Shown: in pieces, positions 48,182-59,364 of the stretch
How positions within the stretch are numbered: the first letter of the stretch is position 1
How the letters are laid out: each line of letters opens with the position of its first letter
From: Corynebacterium sp. NML130628
Lineage (GTDB): Bacteria > Actinomycetota > Actinomycetes > Mycobacteriales > Mycobacteriaceae
Length of the DNA: 64,000 nucleotides
Reading direction: 5' to 3'
Assembly (NCBI RefSeq): GCF_001875665.1
Contig: NZ_MLAL01000016.1
Location: 248,001 to 312,000 of the forward strand
Notes under the pieces: model-generated
Told to the model about the DNA's origin: nothing
The model's input: the letters and a program-made list of their open reading frames with translations, nothing else
The model's database searches: none
Position numbers and translations under genes: made by a program

Positions 48182-48634
48182 ATGAAAATTCTGGTGCTTA
48201 ATGGACCAAATTTAGACAGATTAGGTAAACGTCAGCCGGAGATCTACGGCTCAGAGACGTTGGAGACTCTCACGCAGCGCTTGAAAGAGAAAGGTGCGGC
48301 CGAGGGCGTAGATATCGAGGTTCGGCAATCCAATCACGAAGGCGACTTGATCGACTGGGTGCATGAGGCAGCAGATAACAAGTGGCCAGTTATTATCAAC
48401 CCTGGTGGATTGACCCATACGTCGGTGGCGCTGCGCGACGCAGCCGTTGAGCTGGGAGATGGCCCTGGCTTTGTCGAAGTGCACATCTCAAATGTTTATG
48501 CGCGTGAGTCTTTTCGACACCATTCGTACCTTTCGCCGGTGGCCCGCGGCGTTATCGCTGGTCTTGGACTGCTTGGGTACGAACTCGCAATGCAAGTGTT
48601 CATCAATGAATCAAAGGAGTTCCAATGGGTTTAG
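48182..48634 (+). CDS. aroQ: 3-dehydroquinate dehydratase, type II
   Basis: Dehydrates 3-dehydroquinate. 150 residues, dodecameric type II family: [17 protein letters not shown] (catalytic Tyr at the end), [16 protein letters not shown], and [18 protein letters not shown] (catalytic His). It overlaps pepQ by 10 bp, so translation is probably coupled. Confidence 0.95.
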   Translation: MKILVLNGPNLDRLGKRQPEIYGSETLETLTQRLKEKGAAEGVDIEVRQSNHEGDLIDWVHEAADNKWPVIINPGGLTHTSVALRDAAVELGDGPGFVEVHISNVYARESFRHHSYLSPVARGVIAGLGLLGYELAMQVFINESKEFQWV

Positions 48635-49716
48635 CAGATACTCGTTTTGAAAACCGTCGCCGAAAGCTTGCGTCGCTCTTGGCTGCTCGGAGAGTTGACG
48701 ACATGCTGGTCACCCACCTGACGCACGTTCGTTACCTTTCTGGTTTTTCTGGTTCGAATGGGGCACTTCTTGTGCCGAAGGATCGTACAGCCCGAATTGC
48801 AACGGACGGCCGCTACGCGACGCAGGTAGCTGAGGAGGTACCTGACATTGAGGCAACGATCACGCGAAAGGTGGCTTCAGAACTTTTGAGTTCTGTCGTG
48901 GAGGGCCACCGCGTTGGCTACGAGGCGGACTACGTCAGTGCTTCGCAGCTCGAGGCACTGCAGACCGCATGCCCTGAGGGCGTGACGCTTGTTCCTGTCA
49001 CTCGCGAAATCGAGGCTATTCGTCTGGTGAAGGATGAGCTGGAGCTCGAACGATTGACAGAGGCGGCCGATCTGGCGTCGACGGCGCTTCGTGAGCTTAT
49101 CGACGCCGGTGAGCTTGCTGCTGGACAGACTGAGCGACAGGTTGCTGCCAACTTGGAGTACCGAATGCGCCTACTCGGGGCGGATCGTCCAAGTTTCGAT
49201 ACCATCGTTGCGTCAGGTCTCAATTCTGCTAAGCCGCATCATGGCGCTTCCGACAGGGTTATTGAGCAAGGCGATCTCGTCACAATTGATTTCGGGATGT
49301 ACCGCGCTGGGTTTAACTCAGACATGACGAGAACGTTTGCAGTTGGTGAGCCATCGCCGTTCCTCCGGGAGATCTATGAGGTCACGCGTGTGTCGCAAGA
49401 GGCCGGTGTCGAGGCTGCTGTTGCAGGGGCGAAACTGGTAGAGGTCGATAAAGCGTGTAGAAGCGTGATTGAGGACGCCGGATATGGTGAGTATTTCGTT
49501 CATTCAACTGGTCATGGCATTGGGCTCGATGTGCACGAAGGCCCGTATGCAGCCGTGACCGGTACCGGAGAGCTGGAACCATCGATGACTTTGACTATCG
49601 AGCCAGGCATCTACGTTCCGGGTAAGGGCGGTGTCCGAATCGAAGATACGCTTATTATCACTAGCGGTGCACCGCGCATCATTACCCAGTTCCCTAAGGA
49701 ACTCATCGTGCTGTAG
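48625..49716 (+). CDS. pepQ: Xaa-Pro aminopeptidase/dipeptidase (M24B)
   Basis: Cytosolic metallopeptidase that cleaves next to proline. 363 residues: a creatinase-like N-terminal domain (1-125) and a pita-bread catalytic domain with five metal ligands in [15 protein letters not shown] (two Asp), [15 protein letters not shown] (His), [10 protein letters not shown] (Glu) and GVRIEDTLI (Glu). AAAGGAG precedes the ATG. Located between aroQ and efp as in other actinobacteria. Confidence 0.92.
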   Translation: MGLADTRFENRRRKLASLLAARRVDDMLVTHLTHVRYLSGFSGSNGALLVPKDRTARIATDGRYATQVAEEVPDIEATITRKVASELLSSVVEGHRVGYEADYVSASQLEALQTACPEGVTLVPVTREIEAIRLVKDELELERLTEAADLASTALRELIDAGELAAGQTERQVAANLEYRMRLLGADRPSFDTIVASGLNSAKPHHGASDRVIEQGDLVTIDFGMYRAGFNSDMTRTFAVGEPSPFLREIYEVTRVSQEAGVEAAVAGAKLVEVDKACRSVIEDAGYGEYFVHSTGHGIGLDVHEGPYAAVTGTGELEPSMTLTIEPGIYVPGKGGVRIEDTLIITSGAPRIITQFPKELIVL

Positions 49717-49769
49717 CATAATTGTGATTGCGAGAGCACATCTACTGTTAGAAAGAAGGAAGGCTTCAA

Positions 49770-50333
49770 GTGGCAACTACTGCTGATTTTAAAAACGGTT
49801 TGGTTCTGTTGGTTGATGGGAAACTCCAGCAGATTGTAGAGTTCCAGCACGTGAAGCCCGGTAAAGGCCCAGCTTTCGTTCGCACTAAGTTGAAGGATGT
49901 CGTCTCCGGCAAGACTGTCGACAAGACCTGGAATGCAGGTGTGAAGGTTGATACGGCTACAGTTGACCGCCGCGACATGACCTACCTGTATAACGACGGC
50001 ACCAACTACGTGGTCATGGACGACAAGACTTACGAGCAGTATGAGCTTCCAGAAGAGAAGTTTGGTGACGCAGCCAAGTTCCTGCTGGAGAACATGCGTG
50101 TGCAGGTATCGTTCTACGAAGGTGACGCTCTGTTTGCTGAGCTCCCGATCTCCGTCGATCTCAAAGTTGAGCACACTGAGCCTGGTCTGCAGGGCGACCG
50201 CTCGACCGGTGGCACTAAGCCAGCTACGTTGGAGACCGGTGCCGAGATTCAGGTTCCGCTGTTCCTTGAAACCGGCAATGTGGTGAAGGTTGATACGCGT
50301 ACTGGTGAATACCTCTCGCGCGTGAACAACTAA
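49770..50333 (+). CDS. efp: Elongation factor P
   Basis: Relieves ribosome stalling at polyproline. 187 residues, three beta-barrel domains. The tip loop is P30-G31-K32-G33-P34-A35, the PGKGPA type described for actinobacteria in which the Lys is thought to act unmodified; no epmA/B genes are seen nearby. GTG start with GAAGGAAGG upstream. Its stop overlaps the nusB ATG by one base (TAATG). Confidence 0.96.
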   Translation: MATTADFKNGLVLLVDGKLQQIVEFQHVKPGKGPAFVRTKLKDVVSGKTVDKTWNAGVKVDTATVDRRDMTYLYNDGTNYVVMDDKTYEQYELPEEKFGDAAKFLLENMRVQVSFYEGDALFAELPISVDLKVEHTEPGLQGDRSTGGTKPATLETGAEIQVPLFLETGNVVKVDTRTGEYLSRVNN

Positions 50334-50827
50334 TGGACAACTTTAAGCGCCATGGCGCACGTTACCGTGCGCGTCGTAGAGCCGTCGACATCCTCTTCGA
50401 AGCTGAGGCGAGGGACATTGACCCGGTTGCGATTGTCGAGGACCGTGAGAAGCTTTCGGAGAATCCACTGAATCAGATTGCTCCGGTGGCTCCGTATACT
50501 CGGATCATCGTCGAAGGCGTGGCCCAGCAGCTGGACGACATCGATGATGCAATCGAAAAGTTCCTCAGCCATGACTGGGAGCTGGATCGAATCCCCGCGG
50601 TCGACCGGCAAATTCTGCGCGTGGGTGTTTGGGAGGTCCTGTTCAACTCAGAGGTCGATGCCCCAATTACGATCTCGAACGCAGCTGAGCTCGCAACGCA
50701 GTACTCGGGCGCAGAAGCTGCGCCGTATATTCACGCGGTGCTTGATGGAGTTGTGCAGTCACGTTCTGAGCATGCCCCAACGCCTCAAGCAGATACTGGG
50801 GATCCTACTGACGACGTAGAGGCATAG
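50333..50827 (+). CDS. nusB: Transcription antitermination factor NusB
   Basis: RNA-binding factor for rRNA antitermination. 164 residues, all-helical NusB fold: [36 protein letters not shown] and [16 protein letters not shown]. An acidic C-terminal tail of about 25 residues is longer than in E. coli. Coupled to efp; a strong terminator follows. Confidence 0.95.
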   Translation: MDNFKRHGARYRARRRAVDILFEAEARDIDPVAIVEDREKLSENPLNQIAPVAPYTRIIVEGVAQQLDDIDDAIEKFLSHDWELDRIPAVDRQILRVGVWEVLFNSEVDAPITISNAAELATQYSGAEAAPYIHAVLDGVVQSRSEHAPTPQADTGDPTDDVEA

Positions 50828-50846
50828 CGAGAATTTCCACCTTACG

Positions 50847-50882
50847 GAGGGAGGCAGCACTCAAGCGCTGCCTCCCTCTTTT
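50847..50882. terminator. Bidirectional terminator after nusB
   Basis: Perfect 12-bp stem GAGGGAGGCAGC / GCTGCCTCCCTC followed by TTTT. It also ends the convergent YbjN-domain operon. Confidence 0.9.
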
Positions 50883-51330
50883 AGTGTTCTTGAGCGGCTG
50901 CGTCAGCGATCGTTTCCGATAGCACTTTCATGGTGTTTTGAGCGTACATTACTTGATCGGTGGCTCGGCGCAGAGCACTCGACAGCTGCTCATCGGTCAT
51001 GCCAGCGGCAACGTGTATCTCGCTTTCCGTCCGCACGACGATTGTTTCTCCCCGGTTGGCGACAACAGCGCGGCAGCCGAGCAGTGAGGAGTTCGTCTGG
51101 TTTGCCGCAAGGTAGAGCGAAGGATCTGTCGCGTCTGCAGGTGTATCTGTCTCAGCATCGGCACGGACGATGAGCACGGTGTCCAAGAGTACAAACAGCA
51201 CGTGAAAGTCATTGAGGTTGGCGTGGGATACACGGCCCGTTGGATCATCGGCAAGCTCGACTCCGTGTCCTCTCATCTGGTCGATGATGCGGTCGATCGT
51301 GACTTGGGATGAAGGAGTATTAGTGCTCAA
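50881..51330 (-). CDS. YbjN-domain protein
   Basis: 149 residues of the YbjN (secretion-chaperone-like fold) type, cytosolic, with no catalytic motif. Features are LNDFHVLFVLLDTVLIVRAD and a C-terminal helix AMTDEQLSSALRRAT-like region. It overlaps the upstream YbjN gene by 11 bp, indicating a coupled pair. Its stop lies within the terminator tail. Function unknown. Confidence 0.75.
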   Translation of the reverse strand: MSTNTPSSQVTIDRIIDQMRGHGVELADDPTGRVSHANLNDFHVLFVLLDTVLIVRADAETDTPADATDPSLYLAANQTNSSLLGCRAVVANRGETIVVRTESEIHVAAGMTDEQLSSALRRATDQVMYAQNTMKVLSETIADAAAQEH

Positions 51331-51790
51331 CGTGAGGGTCCTTCCAATTCACTAACGTGGGGAACGATGTCTCCAAAAAGTCGAAAGCTTGCAGCGTCGA
51401 TTCAATCGAGGTGACGATGAATGCTCCCAGTTGATTCAGCGACAAGCCATCGGTTACGTCGGTCGTGCGAATTGCGCTGACAGCGAGGGTCGGTTCGTCG
51501 TCACCACACTCGTTCTCAAAGAAACGAAGGGTCGGCGCGAAGTGCGTTTGGTTGTGCTCGTTGATTGCTAGGAGTAAATGCGATGCCATCTCCTGCGGCA
51601 CGGCACCACGCCAAATCGACTCAACGATCAAGTAGTCGTCATCCAGAGCACACACAATCGCGCAGTTGACGAATCCACTTCGCAAAATGTCTTCTTCGAC
51701 ACGAAACTCAAGGTTCTCGTTCTCAAAGATGGATGCAACATTTGCAAGCGAGACCGTTCTGGGCAGGTCATTGTTTTGTTGCGTTGTCAT
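51320..51790 (-). CDS. YbjN-domain protein
   Basis: 156 residues, the first gene of a two-gene minus-strand unit. It has a YbjN-like pattern: a helix, LEFRVEEDILRSGFVNCAIV, a conserved IWRG, LLLAINEHNQTHFAP, and a long C-terminal helix. It is distinct in sequence from its neighbour but similar in layout, so the pair may be an ancient duplication forming a heterodimer (inference). Divergent from pyrR across 267 bp. Confidence 0.75.
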   Translation of the reverse strand: MTTQQNNDLPRTVSLANVASIFENENLEFRVEEDILRSGFVNCAIVCALDDDYLIVESIWRGAVPQEMASHLLLAINEHNQTHFAPTLRFFENECGDDEPTLAVSAIRTTDVTDGLSLNQLGAFIVTSIESTLQAFDFLETSFPTLVNWKDPHVEH

Positions 51791-52026
51791 TGTTCCAACC
51801 CTACCAACGATTCGCAGGCCTGCTCGTGGGGGATGATCACGATTGCGTTGTCACATTCAGACAGGTCTCCGAATCTGCGCAATGAGTATGGTGAGTACAC
51901 CTGTATAGGGGAAGTTGAAGGCGGATGTCTAGAGAAATCGCCCGATATGACTTTGGACGCTTTCTAAAGTGCTAAAATTCCGGGGAGTCTCAACATAGAC
52001 AATTACTATTTTCGACATCCTTTAAA

Positions 52027-52053
52027 TTCCGCACAGAGAGGCGGGGAAGGAGG
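52027..52053 (+). promoter_or_regulatory. PyrR-binding hairpin overlapping the pyrR ribosome-binding site
   Basis: CCGC-ACAGAGAG-GCGG (52029-52044) with the CAGAGAGGC core of PyrR binding loops, running directly into AAGGAGG (52047-52053), 4 bp before the ATG. Binding of UMP-loaded PyrR would hide the Shine-Dalgarno. The layout fits PyrR-dependent translational repression as described in mycobacteria. No antiterminator/terminator pair is visible. Confidence 0.65.
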
Positions 52054-52057
52054 TTCG

Positions 52058-52627
52058 ATGAGTGACAAGCAACGCGTGACGTCTGCGCTTTTAACTGAGC
52101 GGGACGTTGAGCGAACCATTGCACGCATCGCGCACCAGATTATTGAGAAGAATGCGCTTGAATCGGAGTCGTCAGACACTCCGGTCCTATTAGGTATTCC
52201 TTCGGGGGGAGTGCCACTGGCAGAGCGAATCGCGGAAGCGATTCAGTCCTTTACAGGTATCACGGTCCCTGTGGGCAGTCTCGACATCACGCTGTATCGT
52301 GATGACCTTCGTGATAAGCCTCATCGGGCACTGATGCCAACGAACATCCCGGTCGAGATCAACGATGCAACGATCATCCTCGTAGATGATGTGCTGTTCT
52401 CAGGCCGAACGATTCGTGCTGCACTTGACTCGTTGCGGGATCTCGGGCGTCCACGCACTATTCAGCTTGCAGTGCTAGTTGATCGTGGGCACCGTCAACT
52501 GCCAATTCGCGCCGACTACGTTGGCAAAAACATTCCTACCGCCATTGCAGAGGACGTCACAGTGTCGTTGACCCCTATTGATGACGTTGACGCGGTGACG
52601 CTGACCAAGGAGGTCACTACCGAATGA
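52058..52627 (+). CDS. pyrR: Pyrimidine operon regulator PyrR (bifunctional UPRTase)
   Basis: Binds pyr mRNA in response to UMP and has uracil phosphoribosyltransferase activity. 189 residues, type I PRTase fold: [19 protein letters not shown] and the PRPP loop [17 protein letters not shown]. First gene of pyrR-pyrB-pyrC-carA-carB-pyrF; probably controls its own leader. It overlaps pyrB by 4 bp (ATGA). Confidence 0.95.
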   Translation: MSDKQRVTSALLTERDVERTIARIAHQIIEKNALESESSDTPVLLGIPSGGVPLAERIAEAIQSFTGITVPVGSLDITLYRDDLRDKPHRALMPTNIPVEINDATIILVDDVLFSGRTIRAALDSLRDLGRPRTIQLAVLVDRGHRQLPIRADYVGKNIPTAIAEDVTVSLTPIDDVDAVTLTKEVTTE

Positions 52628-53544
52628 AGCACCTGATTTCGATCGACGATCTCAGCGTCGACGACATACATCTCATCATGGATGAGGCAGATCGCTTCCG
52701 CGAAGCACTCGAAGGCCGTGAAATCAAGAAACTTCCGACGCTGCGTGGGCGAACGATCTTTACACTGTTTTACGAGAACTCAACGCGTACCCGCTCCTCG
52801 TTCGAGACCGCAGGTAAGTGGATGAGCGCCGACGTCATCAATATTTCGGCGTCTTCGTCCTCTGTGAAAAAGGGGGAATCGCTGAAAGACACTGCGTCGA
52901 CGATTGCTGCAGTTGGTGCTGACGCCATAGTGGTTCGCCACCCATCGTCTGGGGCGGCAAAGCTCATCGCTGACTGGGTACCTCATATTTCGGTCGTCAA
53001 TGCGGGTGATGGACAGAATCAGCACCCGACTCAGGCGTTGCTCGATGCGGTGACTATGCGTCAAAAAATTGGTGAGATCGCTGGCAAGAAAATCATTATT
53101 GTCGGCGATATTTTGCATTCAAGGGTGGCGCGGTCCAACGTGCAGTTGCTGTCGAAGCTTGGCGCAGAGGTTGTGCTTGTTGCGCCACCTACCTTGTTGC
53201 CCGTCGGGGTCGAGTACTGGCCATGTCGTGTTAGCTATGATTTCGACGCCGAAATCTCAAGCGCGGATGTCGTGATGATGTTGCGCGTGCAGGCTGAGCG
53301 CATGCACGGCGGGTTTTTCCCCTCCCATCGTGAGTACGCCACGTTGTTCGGACTCAGTAAGCAACGCGCAAAGCAGATGAAACCCGGCGCGATCATCATG
53401 CATCCGGGGCCGATGTTGCGGGGAATGGAAATCAATTTCGATGTAGCAGACCGCGAAAACACAGCTGTGCTGCAGCAGGTCTCAAACGGTGTTTACACGC
53501 GAATGGCTGTGCTGTTTGCTCTGTTGGCTGGGGAGGAAAGCTAG
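52624..53544 (+). CDS. pyrB: Aspartate carbamoyltransferase catalytic subunit
   Basis: Joins carbamoyl phosphate and aspartate. 306 residues with the carbamoyl-phosphate loop [13 protein letters not shown], the Lys loop [25 protein letters not shown] and [11 protein letters not shown]. No regulatory pyrI gene is present. Coupled to pyrR; 2 bp before pyrC. Confidence 0.96.
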   Translation: MKHLISIDDLSVDDIHLIMDEADRFREALEGREIKKLPTLRGRTIFTLFYENSTRTRSSFETAGKWMSADVINISASSSSVKKGESLKDTASTIAAVGADAIVVRHPSSGAAKLIADWVPHISVVNAGDGQNQHPTQALLDAVTMRQKIGEIAGKKIIIVGDILHSRVARSNVQLLSKLGAEVVLVAPPTLLPVGVEYWPCRVSYDFDAEISSADVVMMLRVQAERMHGGFFPSHREYATLFGLSKQRAKQMKPGAIIMHPGPMLRGMEINFDVADRENTAVLQQVSNGVYTRMAVLFALLAGEES

Positions 53545-53546
53545 AA

Positions 53547-54827
53547 ATGTCAGTAGTTGCATTGACAAACGTTCGGCCATACGGCGAATCCACTGCGAAT
53601 GTCCTCATTGAGGATGGGCAGATTGTTGCGGTCGGAGAGGACGTCGATACCTCGGCTGCGGATGAAGTAGTTGATGGTCGCGGCTGGGTGCTCCTGCCCG
53701 GGCTGGTGGATATGCACGTGCACCTGCGAGAACCCGGTCGCGAGGATACTGAGACTATCGCGACTGGTTCGGACGCAGCTGCCAAGGGCGGTTTTACTGC
53801 TGTATTCACAATGGCGAACACGCGTCCCGTCATTGACCAGCCTTTCCTTGCTGAGGCGGTATGGAACAAGGGGCAAAGTTATGGCAAGTGTGATGTGTAC
53901 CCGGTTGGGTCCATCACGCAGGGGCTTGAAGGGAAACAGCTTACTGAGATCGGGTTGATGTCGCAGTCGCACGTGCGGATGTTTTCCGACGACGGCAAGT
54001 GCGTGAATGATCCACAGATCATGCGGCGCGCGATCGAGTATGCCAAGGCATACGATGTGCTCCTTGCGCAGCATGCTGAGGATCACCGCTTGACTGACGA
54101 CGCCAGCGCGCACGAGGGACCAACGGCTGCGAAGCTTGGGCTTCGTGGGTGGCCTCGTGTCGCTGAAGAGTCAATTGTGGCTCGCGACATGATCATGACG
54201 CGTGACTACGGCGGGCGTCTCCACGTCTGCCACGCCTCGACAGAGGGAACCGTAGAGCTGCTGCGGTTGGCGAAGACGCACTCGTCAAATGTCACTGCTG
54301 AGGTAACACCGCACCACCTGTTGCTGACCGATGAAAAGCTGGAAACCTTTGACGGAAACTTCCGGGTGAACCCACCGCTGCGTGAGCACAGGGACACGAT
54401 CGCGCTTCGTGACGCGTTATTGGACGGAACCATCGACGTCGTAGCGACCGACCATGCGCCACATGGCTCAGAAGAGAAGTGCGTGGAGTTCGAGCATGCG
54501 AAGCCAGGAATGCTGGGCCTTGAGACCTCGCTAGCGATCATCGCGCGCGTGTTTGTTGAAGCAGGGTTGGCAGACTGGCGGTTCGTCGCGAAGGTGATGA
54601 GTGAACGACCAGCTGAGATTCTTCGGTTGGAGGACCAAGGGCGACCCATCGCGGCTGGCGAGCCAGCGAACCTCACCCTGGTCGACCCGAATTCGCCGTG
54701 GACGGTAGAGCCGGAAGAGCTGGCGTCGAAAGCCTCAAATACACCGTACGAAGGGATGCAGTTCCGTGCGCAGGTCAAAATGACCATGCTGCGCGGCGCA
54801 GTCACCTACCAAGCCGATAACGAGTAA
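53547..54827 (+). CDS. pyrC: Dihydroorotase
   Basis: Cyclises carbamoyl aspartate to dihydroorotate. 426 residues, class I amidohydrolase: the zinc motif [10 protein letters not shown], further His ligands in AQHAED and CHASTEG, and the catalytic Asp in VATDHAPHG. Position three of the pyr operon; 14 bp before carA. Confidence 0.96.
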   Translation: MSVVALTNVRPYGESTANVLIEDGQIVAVGEDVDTSAADEVVDGRGWVLLPGLVDMHVHLREPGREDTETIATGSDAAAKGGFTAVFTMANTRPVIDQPFLAEAVWNKGQSYGKCDVYPVGSITQGLEGKQLTEIGLMSQSHVRMFSDDGKCVNDPQIMRRAIEYAKAYDVLLAQHAEDHRLTDDASAHEGPTAAKLGLRGWPRVAEESIVARDMIMTRDYGGRLHVCHASTEGTVELLRLAKTHSSNVTAEVTPHHLLLTDEKLETFDGNFRVNPPLREHRDTIALRDALLDGTIDVVATDHAPHGSEEKCVEFEHAKPGMLGLETSLAIIARVFVEAGLADWRFVAKVMSERPAEILRLEDQGRPIAAGEPANLTLVDPNSPWTVEPEELASKASNTPYEGMQFRAQVKMTMLRGAVTYQADNE

Positions 54828-54841
54828 AGGAACTAAACAAC

Positions 54842-55987
54842 ATGGTTAACGAACGTATCCCGGCGCTTCTCGTGCTTGGCGACGGAAAAGTATTTCGCGG
54901 TTTTTCATTTGGTGCACAAAAGGGGGTCTATGGCGAGGCGGTGTTTAGCACCGCAATGACCGGGTACCAGGAAACGATGACTGACCCGTCGTACCACAAG
55001 CAGATCGTGACGCTTACGGCTCCACAAATCGGTAACACCGGCTGGAACGACGAAGACAACGAGTCGCACGACAATAAAATTTGGGCCTCTGGCCTCGTCA
55101 TCCGTGATCTCTCAACAGTGCATTCGAGCTGGCGCGCGAAGCGCAGCCTTGCACAGCAGATGGAAAACGAAGGCATCCCGGGAATCTGCGGGGTGGACAC
55201 TCGGACGCTGGTGCGTCACCTGCGTAATCATGGATCCATTTCGGCAGGGATTTTCGTTGGTGAAGATACCGAGCGCCCGGTTGATGAGTTGGTCAATCTG
55301 GTCAACGAGCAGCCCGCGATGGCAGGCGCCGCCCTTAGTGACGAAGTGACGACGGCTGAGCCATACATTATTCCAGCGGAGGGGGAGAAGCGGTACACCG
55401 TTGTCGCGTATGACATGGGTATTAAAACTGCAACTCCATCGCAGTTTGCAAAGCGTGGCATTGAGACCATCGTGGTCCCGGCGAACACCCCGCTGAAAGA
55501 GATCGAGAGGTACCGTCCCGATGGCGTGTTCGTCTCCAACGGTCCAGGCGATCCTTCCACCGCAGATGAAATGGTGGCGGTTGTTCGCGAGATTCTCGCT
55601 GCAAAGATCCCGTTCTTCGGGATTTGCTTCGGCAACCAAATCCTGGGCCGGGCACTTGGACTGGAGACGTACAAGCTCCGTTACGGTCACCGCGGTGTCA
55701 ACGTACCGGTGAAGAACTTGCGCACTGGCAAGATTGACATCACCAGCCAGAATCATGGCTTCGCGCTTCGGGGCAAGGCAGGGGACAGCTTCGAGACGGA
55801 TTTCGGTCCGGCGTCTATCACGCACGTCTGCTTGAACGACGGCACTGTCGAGGGCGTGGCGCTGAACAACGACATGGCGTATTCCGTGCAGTATCACCCC
55901 GAATCAGCGGCCGGCCCACACGATGCGAACCCGCTGTTTGATCAGTTCATCTCGCTGATGGATTCGAAGAGCCCGAACAAGCAATAA
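54842..55987 (+). CDS. carA: Carbamoyl-phosphate synthase small subunit
   Basis: Class I glutaminase subunit that feeds ammonia to CarB. 381 residues: an N-terminal CPSase domain (GAQKGVYGEAVFSTAMTGYQE) and a glutaminase domain with the nucleophile Cys in FFGICFGNQ and the His/Glu pair in YHPESAAGP. The preceding ribosome site (AAAGGAA) supports ATG 54842. 24 bp before carB. Confidence 0.96.
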   Translation: MVNERIPALLVLGDGKVFRGFSFGAQKGVYGEAVFSTAMTGYQETMTDPSYHKQIVTLTAPQIGNTGWNDEDNESHDNKIWASGLVIRDLSTVHSSWRAKRSLAQQMENEGIPGICGVDTRTLVRHLRNHGSISAGIFVGEDTERPVDELVNLVNEQPAMAGAALSDEVTTAEPYIIPAEGEKRYTVVAYDMGIKTATPSQFAKRGIETIVVPANTPLKEIERYRPDGVFVSNGPGDPSTADEMVAVVREILAAKIPFFGICFGNQILGRALGLETYKLRYGHRGVNVPVKNLRTGKIDITSQNHGFALRGKAGDSFETDFGPASITHVCLNDGTVEGVALNNDMAYSVQYHPESAAGPHDANPLFDQFISLMDSKSPNKQ

Positions 55988-56011
55988 CCAGCATTAGAGG
56001 AGATAAAGACT

Positions 56012-59000
56012 ATGAAGCGTGAAGATATCAACCATGTGATGGTTATTGGCTCCGGACCAATTGTTATTGGTCAGGCTTGTGAATTTGACTATTCGGGTAC
56101 GCAGGCGTGCCGCGTTCTGAAGGAAGAGGGACTGCGCGTCACTCTTATTAACTCGAACCCTGCAACGATTATGACTGACCCGGAGTTCGCAGATCACACC
56201 TATGTCGAACCGATTGAGCCGAGCTACATCGACATGATTTTGGCTCGCGAAGCAGAGCAGGGAAATCCAGTTGACGCGATTCTTCCAACCCTTGGTGGCC
56301 AGACAGCGCTGAACGCGGCGATCCAGCTGGAAAGACAGGGCATTTTGGCTAAGCACAATGTTGAGTTGATCGGCGCGAACATTGATGCCATCGAGCGAGG
56401 TGAGGATCGACAGAAGTTTAAAGACATCGTCGAGAAGATCGGTGGAGAATCCGCGCGCTCGCGTGTTTGCTACTCGATGGATGAGGTCCACGAGACAGTT
56501 CAGGAACTGGGTCTTCCAGTGGTTGTGCGTCCTTCCTTCACCATGGGTGGGCTTGGTTCCGGTCTTGCCTTCACTATGGAGGATCTTGACCGCATCGCGG
56601 GTGGAGGGCTCGACGCCTCACCAGAAGCGAACGTACTGATCGAGGAGTCCATCCTCGGCTGGAAGGAGTTCGAACTTGAGCTGGTACGCGACCGCAACGA
56701 CAACGTTATCGTGATCGCCTCGATTGAAAACGTTGATGCGCTCGGCGTCCATACAGGAGATTCCGTGACCGTCGCGCCAGCAATGACGCTGACGGACAGG
56801 GAATTCCAGACAATGCGCGATCAGGGTATTGCGATTATCCGCGAAGTGGGCGTCGATACGGGTGGCTGCAATATTCAGTTTGCAGTCAACCCGAACGACG
56901 GGCGCATCATTACTATTGAAATGAATCCGCGCGTTTCGAGGTCGTCGGCGCTTGCGTCGAAGGCGACCGGGTTCCCAATCGCGAAGATCGCATCGAAGCT
57001 AGCCATCGGTTACACGCTGGATGAGATCCAGAACGACATCACGGGGGTTACCCCAGCTGCTTTCGAGCCGACGCTCGACTACGTCATCGTGAAGATGCCA
57101 CGCTTTACGTTTGAGAAGTTCCCCGGGTCCGATGAGACCCTGGGCACGTCCATGAAGGCTGTTGGCGAGGCGATGGGCATTGGCCGCAACTACATTCAGG
57201 GTTTGAATAAGGTCATGCGGTCCATGGAAGAGAAACCGAATGGTTTCTGGACGAAGCCGGACAGCTATTTTGCTGAAGGCCGTGAGAATGACGTTGCTGC
57301 GGTCCTCGAGGACCTGCGCATCCCGACAGATAAGCGCATGTACGACATTGAGCTCGCTCTGCGCCTCGGCGCAAGTATCGAGCAGGTCTACGAGGCCAGC
57401 GGGATTGATCCTTGGTTCCTCGCCGAGCTTGCGGCACTCGTAGAGTTCCGCCAGCAGCTTATCGACGCCCCCGTCCTCGACGCTGAACTGCTTCGTGAAG
57501 CGAAGGTGTTTGGTCTCTCCGACGCACAAATCGCGGCGCTTCGACCTGAGCTCGCCGGCGAAGACGGTGTGCGCTCACTCCGTTGGTCCTTAGGCGTTCA
57601 CCCGGTGTACAAGACTGTTGATACCTGCGCTGGTGAATTCGAGGCTCAGACGCCATATCATTACTCCGCCTACGAGTGGGACCCTGCGGCAGAGTCCGAG
57701 GTCGCCCCATCCGAAAAAGAGAAGGTGCTGATTCTGGGCTCCGGTCCGAACCGTATCGGTCAAGGCATCGAGTTTGACTACTCGTGTGTCCACGCAGCTC
57801 TGGAGCTTTCTCGAGTGGGCTACGAGACCGTGATGATCAACTGCAACCCAGAGACCGTTTCTACTGACTACGACACTGCAGACCGTCTCTATTTCGAGCC
57901 GTTGACCTTCGAAGACGTTATGGAAATTTACCGTGCGGAGTCCCTGTCGGGCACCGTTGCAGGCGTCATCGTGCAGTTGGGCGGTCAGACACCGCTGGGT
58001 CTTGCTCAGCGACTTGCTGACGCCGGTGTCCCGGTTGTCGGCACGACTCCCGAAGCCATCGATTCCGCGGAGGATCGCGGTGAGTTCGGCAAGGTGCTTG
58101 ACGCTGCGAAACTTCCCGCACCTGCGTATGGCACGGCTGTTTCTTTCGAAGAGGCACGTCGAGTAGCAAACGAGATTGGGTATCCTGTGCTCGTTCGTCC
58201 GTCCTACGTGTTGGGTGGACGAGGCATGGAGATTGTGTATGACGAGCAAAGCCTCGAAGACTATATCAACCGTGCGACCGAACTCTCGCCGGATCACCCA
58301 GTGCTTGTGGACCGCTTCCTTGACTCCGCCATCGAGATTGACGTTGACGTCCTGTCGGACGGTAAGGACGTGTACCTCGGTGGCGTCATGGAACACATCG
58401 AGGAAGCAGGGATCCACTCGGGCGACTCGGCCTGTGCGTTGCCACCAATGACCATTGGCCCTGAGGATATTGAGAAGGTGCGTCGCTCCGCGGAAGCACT
58501 GGCACACGGGATCGGCGTGACGGGTCTGATGAACGTACAGTTCGCGCTGAAGGACGACATTCTTTACGTGATTGAAGCCAATCCGCGTGCCTCTCGAACA
58601 GTGCCATTCGTGTCGAAGGCAACCGGTGTACACCTTGCAAAGGCAGCTGCCCGCGTGATGATGGGCGCGACCATCGCTGATCTGAAGAACGAGAACATGA
58701 TCCCGAGTGACTACGATGGCGGCTCACTGCCGCTCGAGCACCCGATCGCGGTGAAGGAGGCTGTCCTACCGTTTAACCGTTTCCGTCGCCCAGACGGTGC
58801 GATGCTCGACACCATTCTCGGCCCGGAGATGAAATCCACTGGCGAAGTGATGGGCTTGGCACCGTCCTTCGGCGTCGCCTATGCGAAGGCCGAGGCGGCA
58901 GCTTTCGGTGCCCTCCCGACGGAAGGCACTGTGTTCGTGTCAGTTGCTAACCGCGACAAGCGCACGCTGATCTTCCCGATTCAGCGACTTTCCACGATGG

Positions 59001-59362
59001 GCTTCAAGATTTTAGCCACTGGCGGTACTGCCCAGATGCTTCGTAGAAACGGCATCCCTTGCGAGGTCGTGCTCAAGGCTTCTGACGTGCGAAACGGCGC
59101 CGAGGGCAAATCGATCGTGGATTGCATCAATGACGGTGACATCGACCTCATCTTGAATACACCAGCCGGATCATCCGGTGCTCGCCATGACGGTTACGAC
59201 ATTCGTGCAGCAGCTGTTGCACACGGCGTGCCATTGATGACGACTGTGCAAGGTGTTACCGCAGCAGTGCAAGGCATTGAAGCGCTGCGCGACAATGAGA
59301 TCGCCGTGATGAGCCTGCAGGAACTTGAGACCGAGGCCAGGTCGGAGAACGGAGAAAAGTAG
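56012..59362 (+). CDS. carB: Carbamoyl-phosphate synthase large subunit
   Basis: Makes carbamoyl phosphate from bicarbonate, ammonia and two ATP. 1116 residues with the usual internal duplication: two ATP-grasp halves ([17 protein letters not shown] near residue 10 and [17 protein letters not shown] near 575), an oligomerisation region between them, and a C-terminal MGS-type allosteric domain (from about 970, ending near the [15 protein letters not shown] block). 2 bp before pyrF. Confidence 0.97.
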   Translation: MKREDINHVMVIGSGPIVIGQACEFDYSGTQACRVLKEEGLRVTLINSNPATIMTDPEFADHTYVEPIEPSYIDMILAREAEQGNPVDAILPTLGGQTALNAAIQLERQGILAKHNVELIGANIDAIERGEDRQKFKDIVEKIGGESARSRVCYSMDEVHETVQELGLPVVVRPSFTMGGLGSGLAFTMEDLDRIAGGGLDASPEANVLIEESILGWKEFELELVRDRNDNVIVIASIENVDALGVHTGDSVTVAPAMTLTDREFQTMRDQGIAIIREVGVDTGGCNIQFAVNPNDGRIITIEMNPRVSRSSALASKATGFPIAKIASKLAIGYTLDEIQNDITGVTPAAFEPTLDYVIVKMPRFTFEKFPGSDETLGTSMKAVGEAMGIGRNYIQGLNKVMRSMEEKPNGFWTKPDSYFAEGRENDVAAVLEDLRIPTDKRMYDIELALRLGASIEQVYEASGIDPWFLAELAALVEFRQQLIDAPVLDAELLREAKVFGLSDAQIAALRPELAGEDGVRSLRWSLGVHPVYKTVDTCAGEFEAQTPYHYSAYEWDPAAESEVAPSEKEKVLILGSGPNRIGQGIEFDYSCVHAALELSRVGYETVMINCNPETVSTDYDTADRLYFEPLTFEDVMEIYRAESLSGTVAGVIVQLGGQTPLGLAQRLADAGVPVVGTTPEAIDSAEDRGEFGKVLDAAKLPAPAYGTAVSFEEARRVANEIGYPVLVRPSYVLGGRGMEIVYDEQSLEDYINRATELSPDHPVLVDRFLDSAIEIDVDVLSDGKDVYLGGVMEHIEEAGIHSGDSACALPPMTIGPEDIEKVRRSAEALAHGIGVTGLMNVQFALKDDILYVIEANPRASRTVPFVSKATGVHLAKAAARVMMGATIADLKNENMIPSDYDGGSLPLEHPIAVKEAVLPFNRFRRPDGAMLDTILGPEMKSTGEVMGLAPSFGVAYAKAEAAAFGALPTEGTVFVSVANRDKRTLIFPIQRLSTMGFKILATGGTAQMLRRNGIPCEVVLKASDVRNGAEGKSIVDCINDGDIDLILNTPAGSSGARHDGYDIRAAAVAHGVPLMTTVQGVTAAVQGIEALRDNEIAVMSLQELETEARSENGEK

Positions 59363-59364
59363 CT

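Noticed and set aside
44021..48634. A complete shikimate pathway in the window
   Set aside because: aroG/aroF (DAHP synthase) and aroA are not present; only aroE, aroC, aroK, aroB and aroQ can be supported.
57590..58633. 347-codon minus-strand open frame opposite carB
   Set aside because: Shadow of the well-conserved carB second half; no independent start signal.
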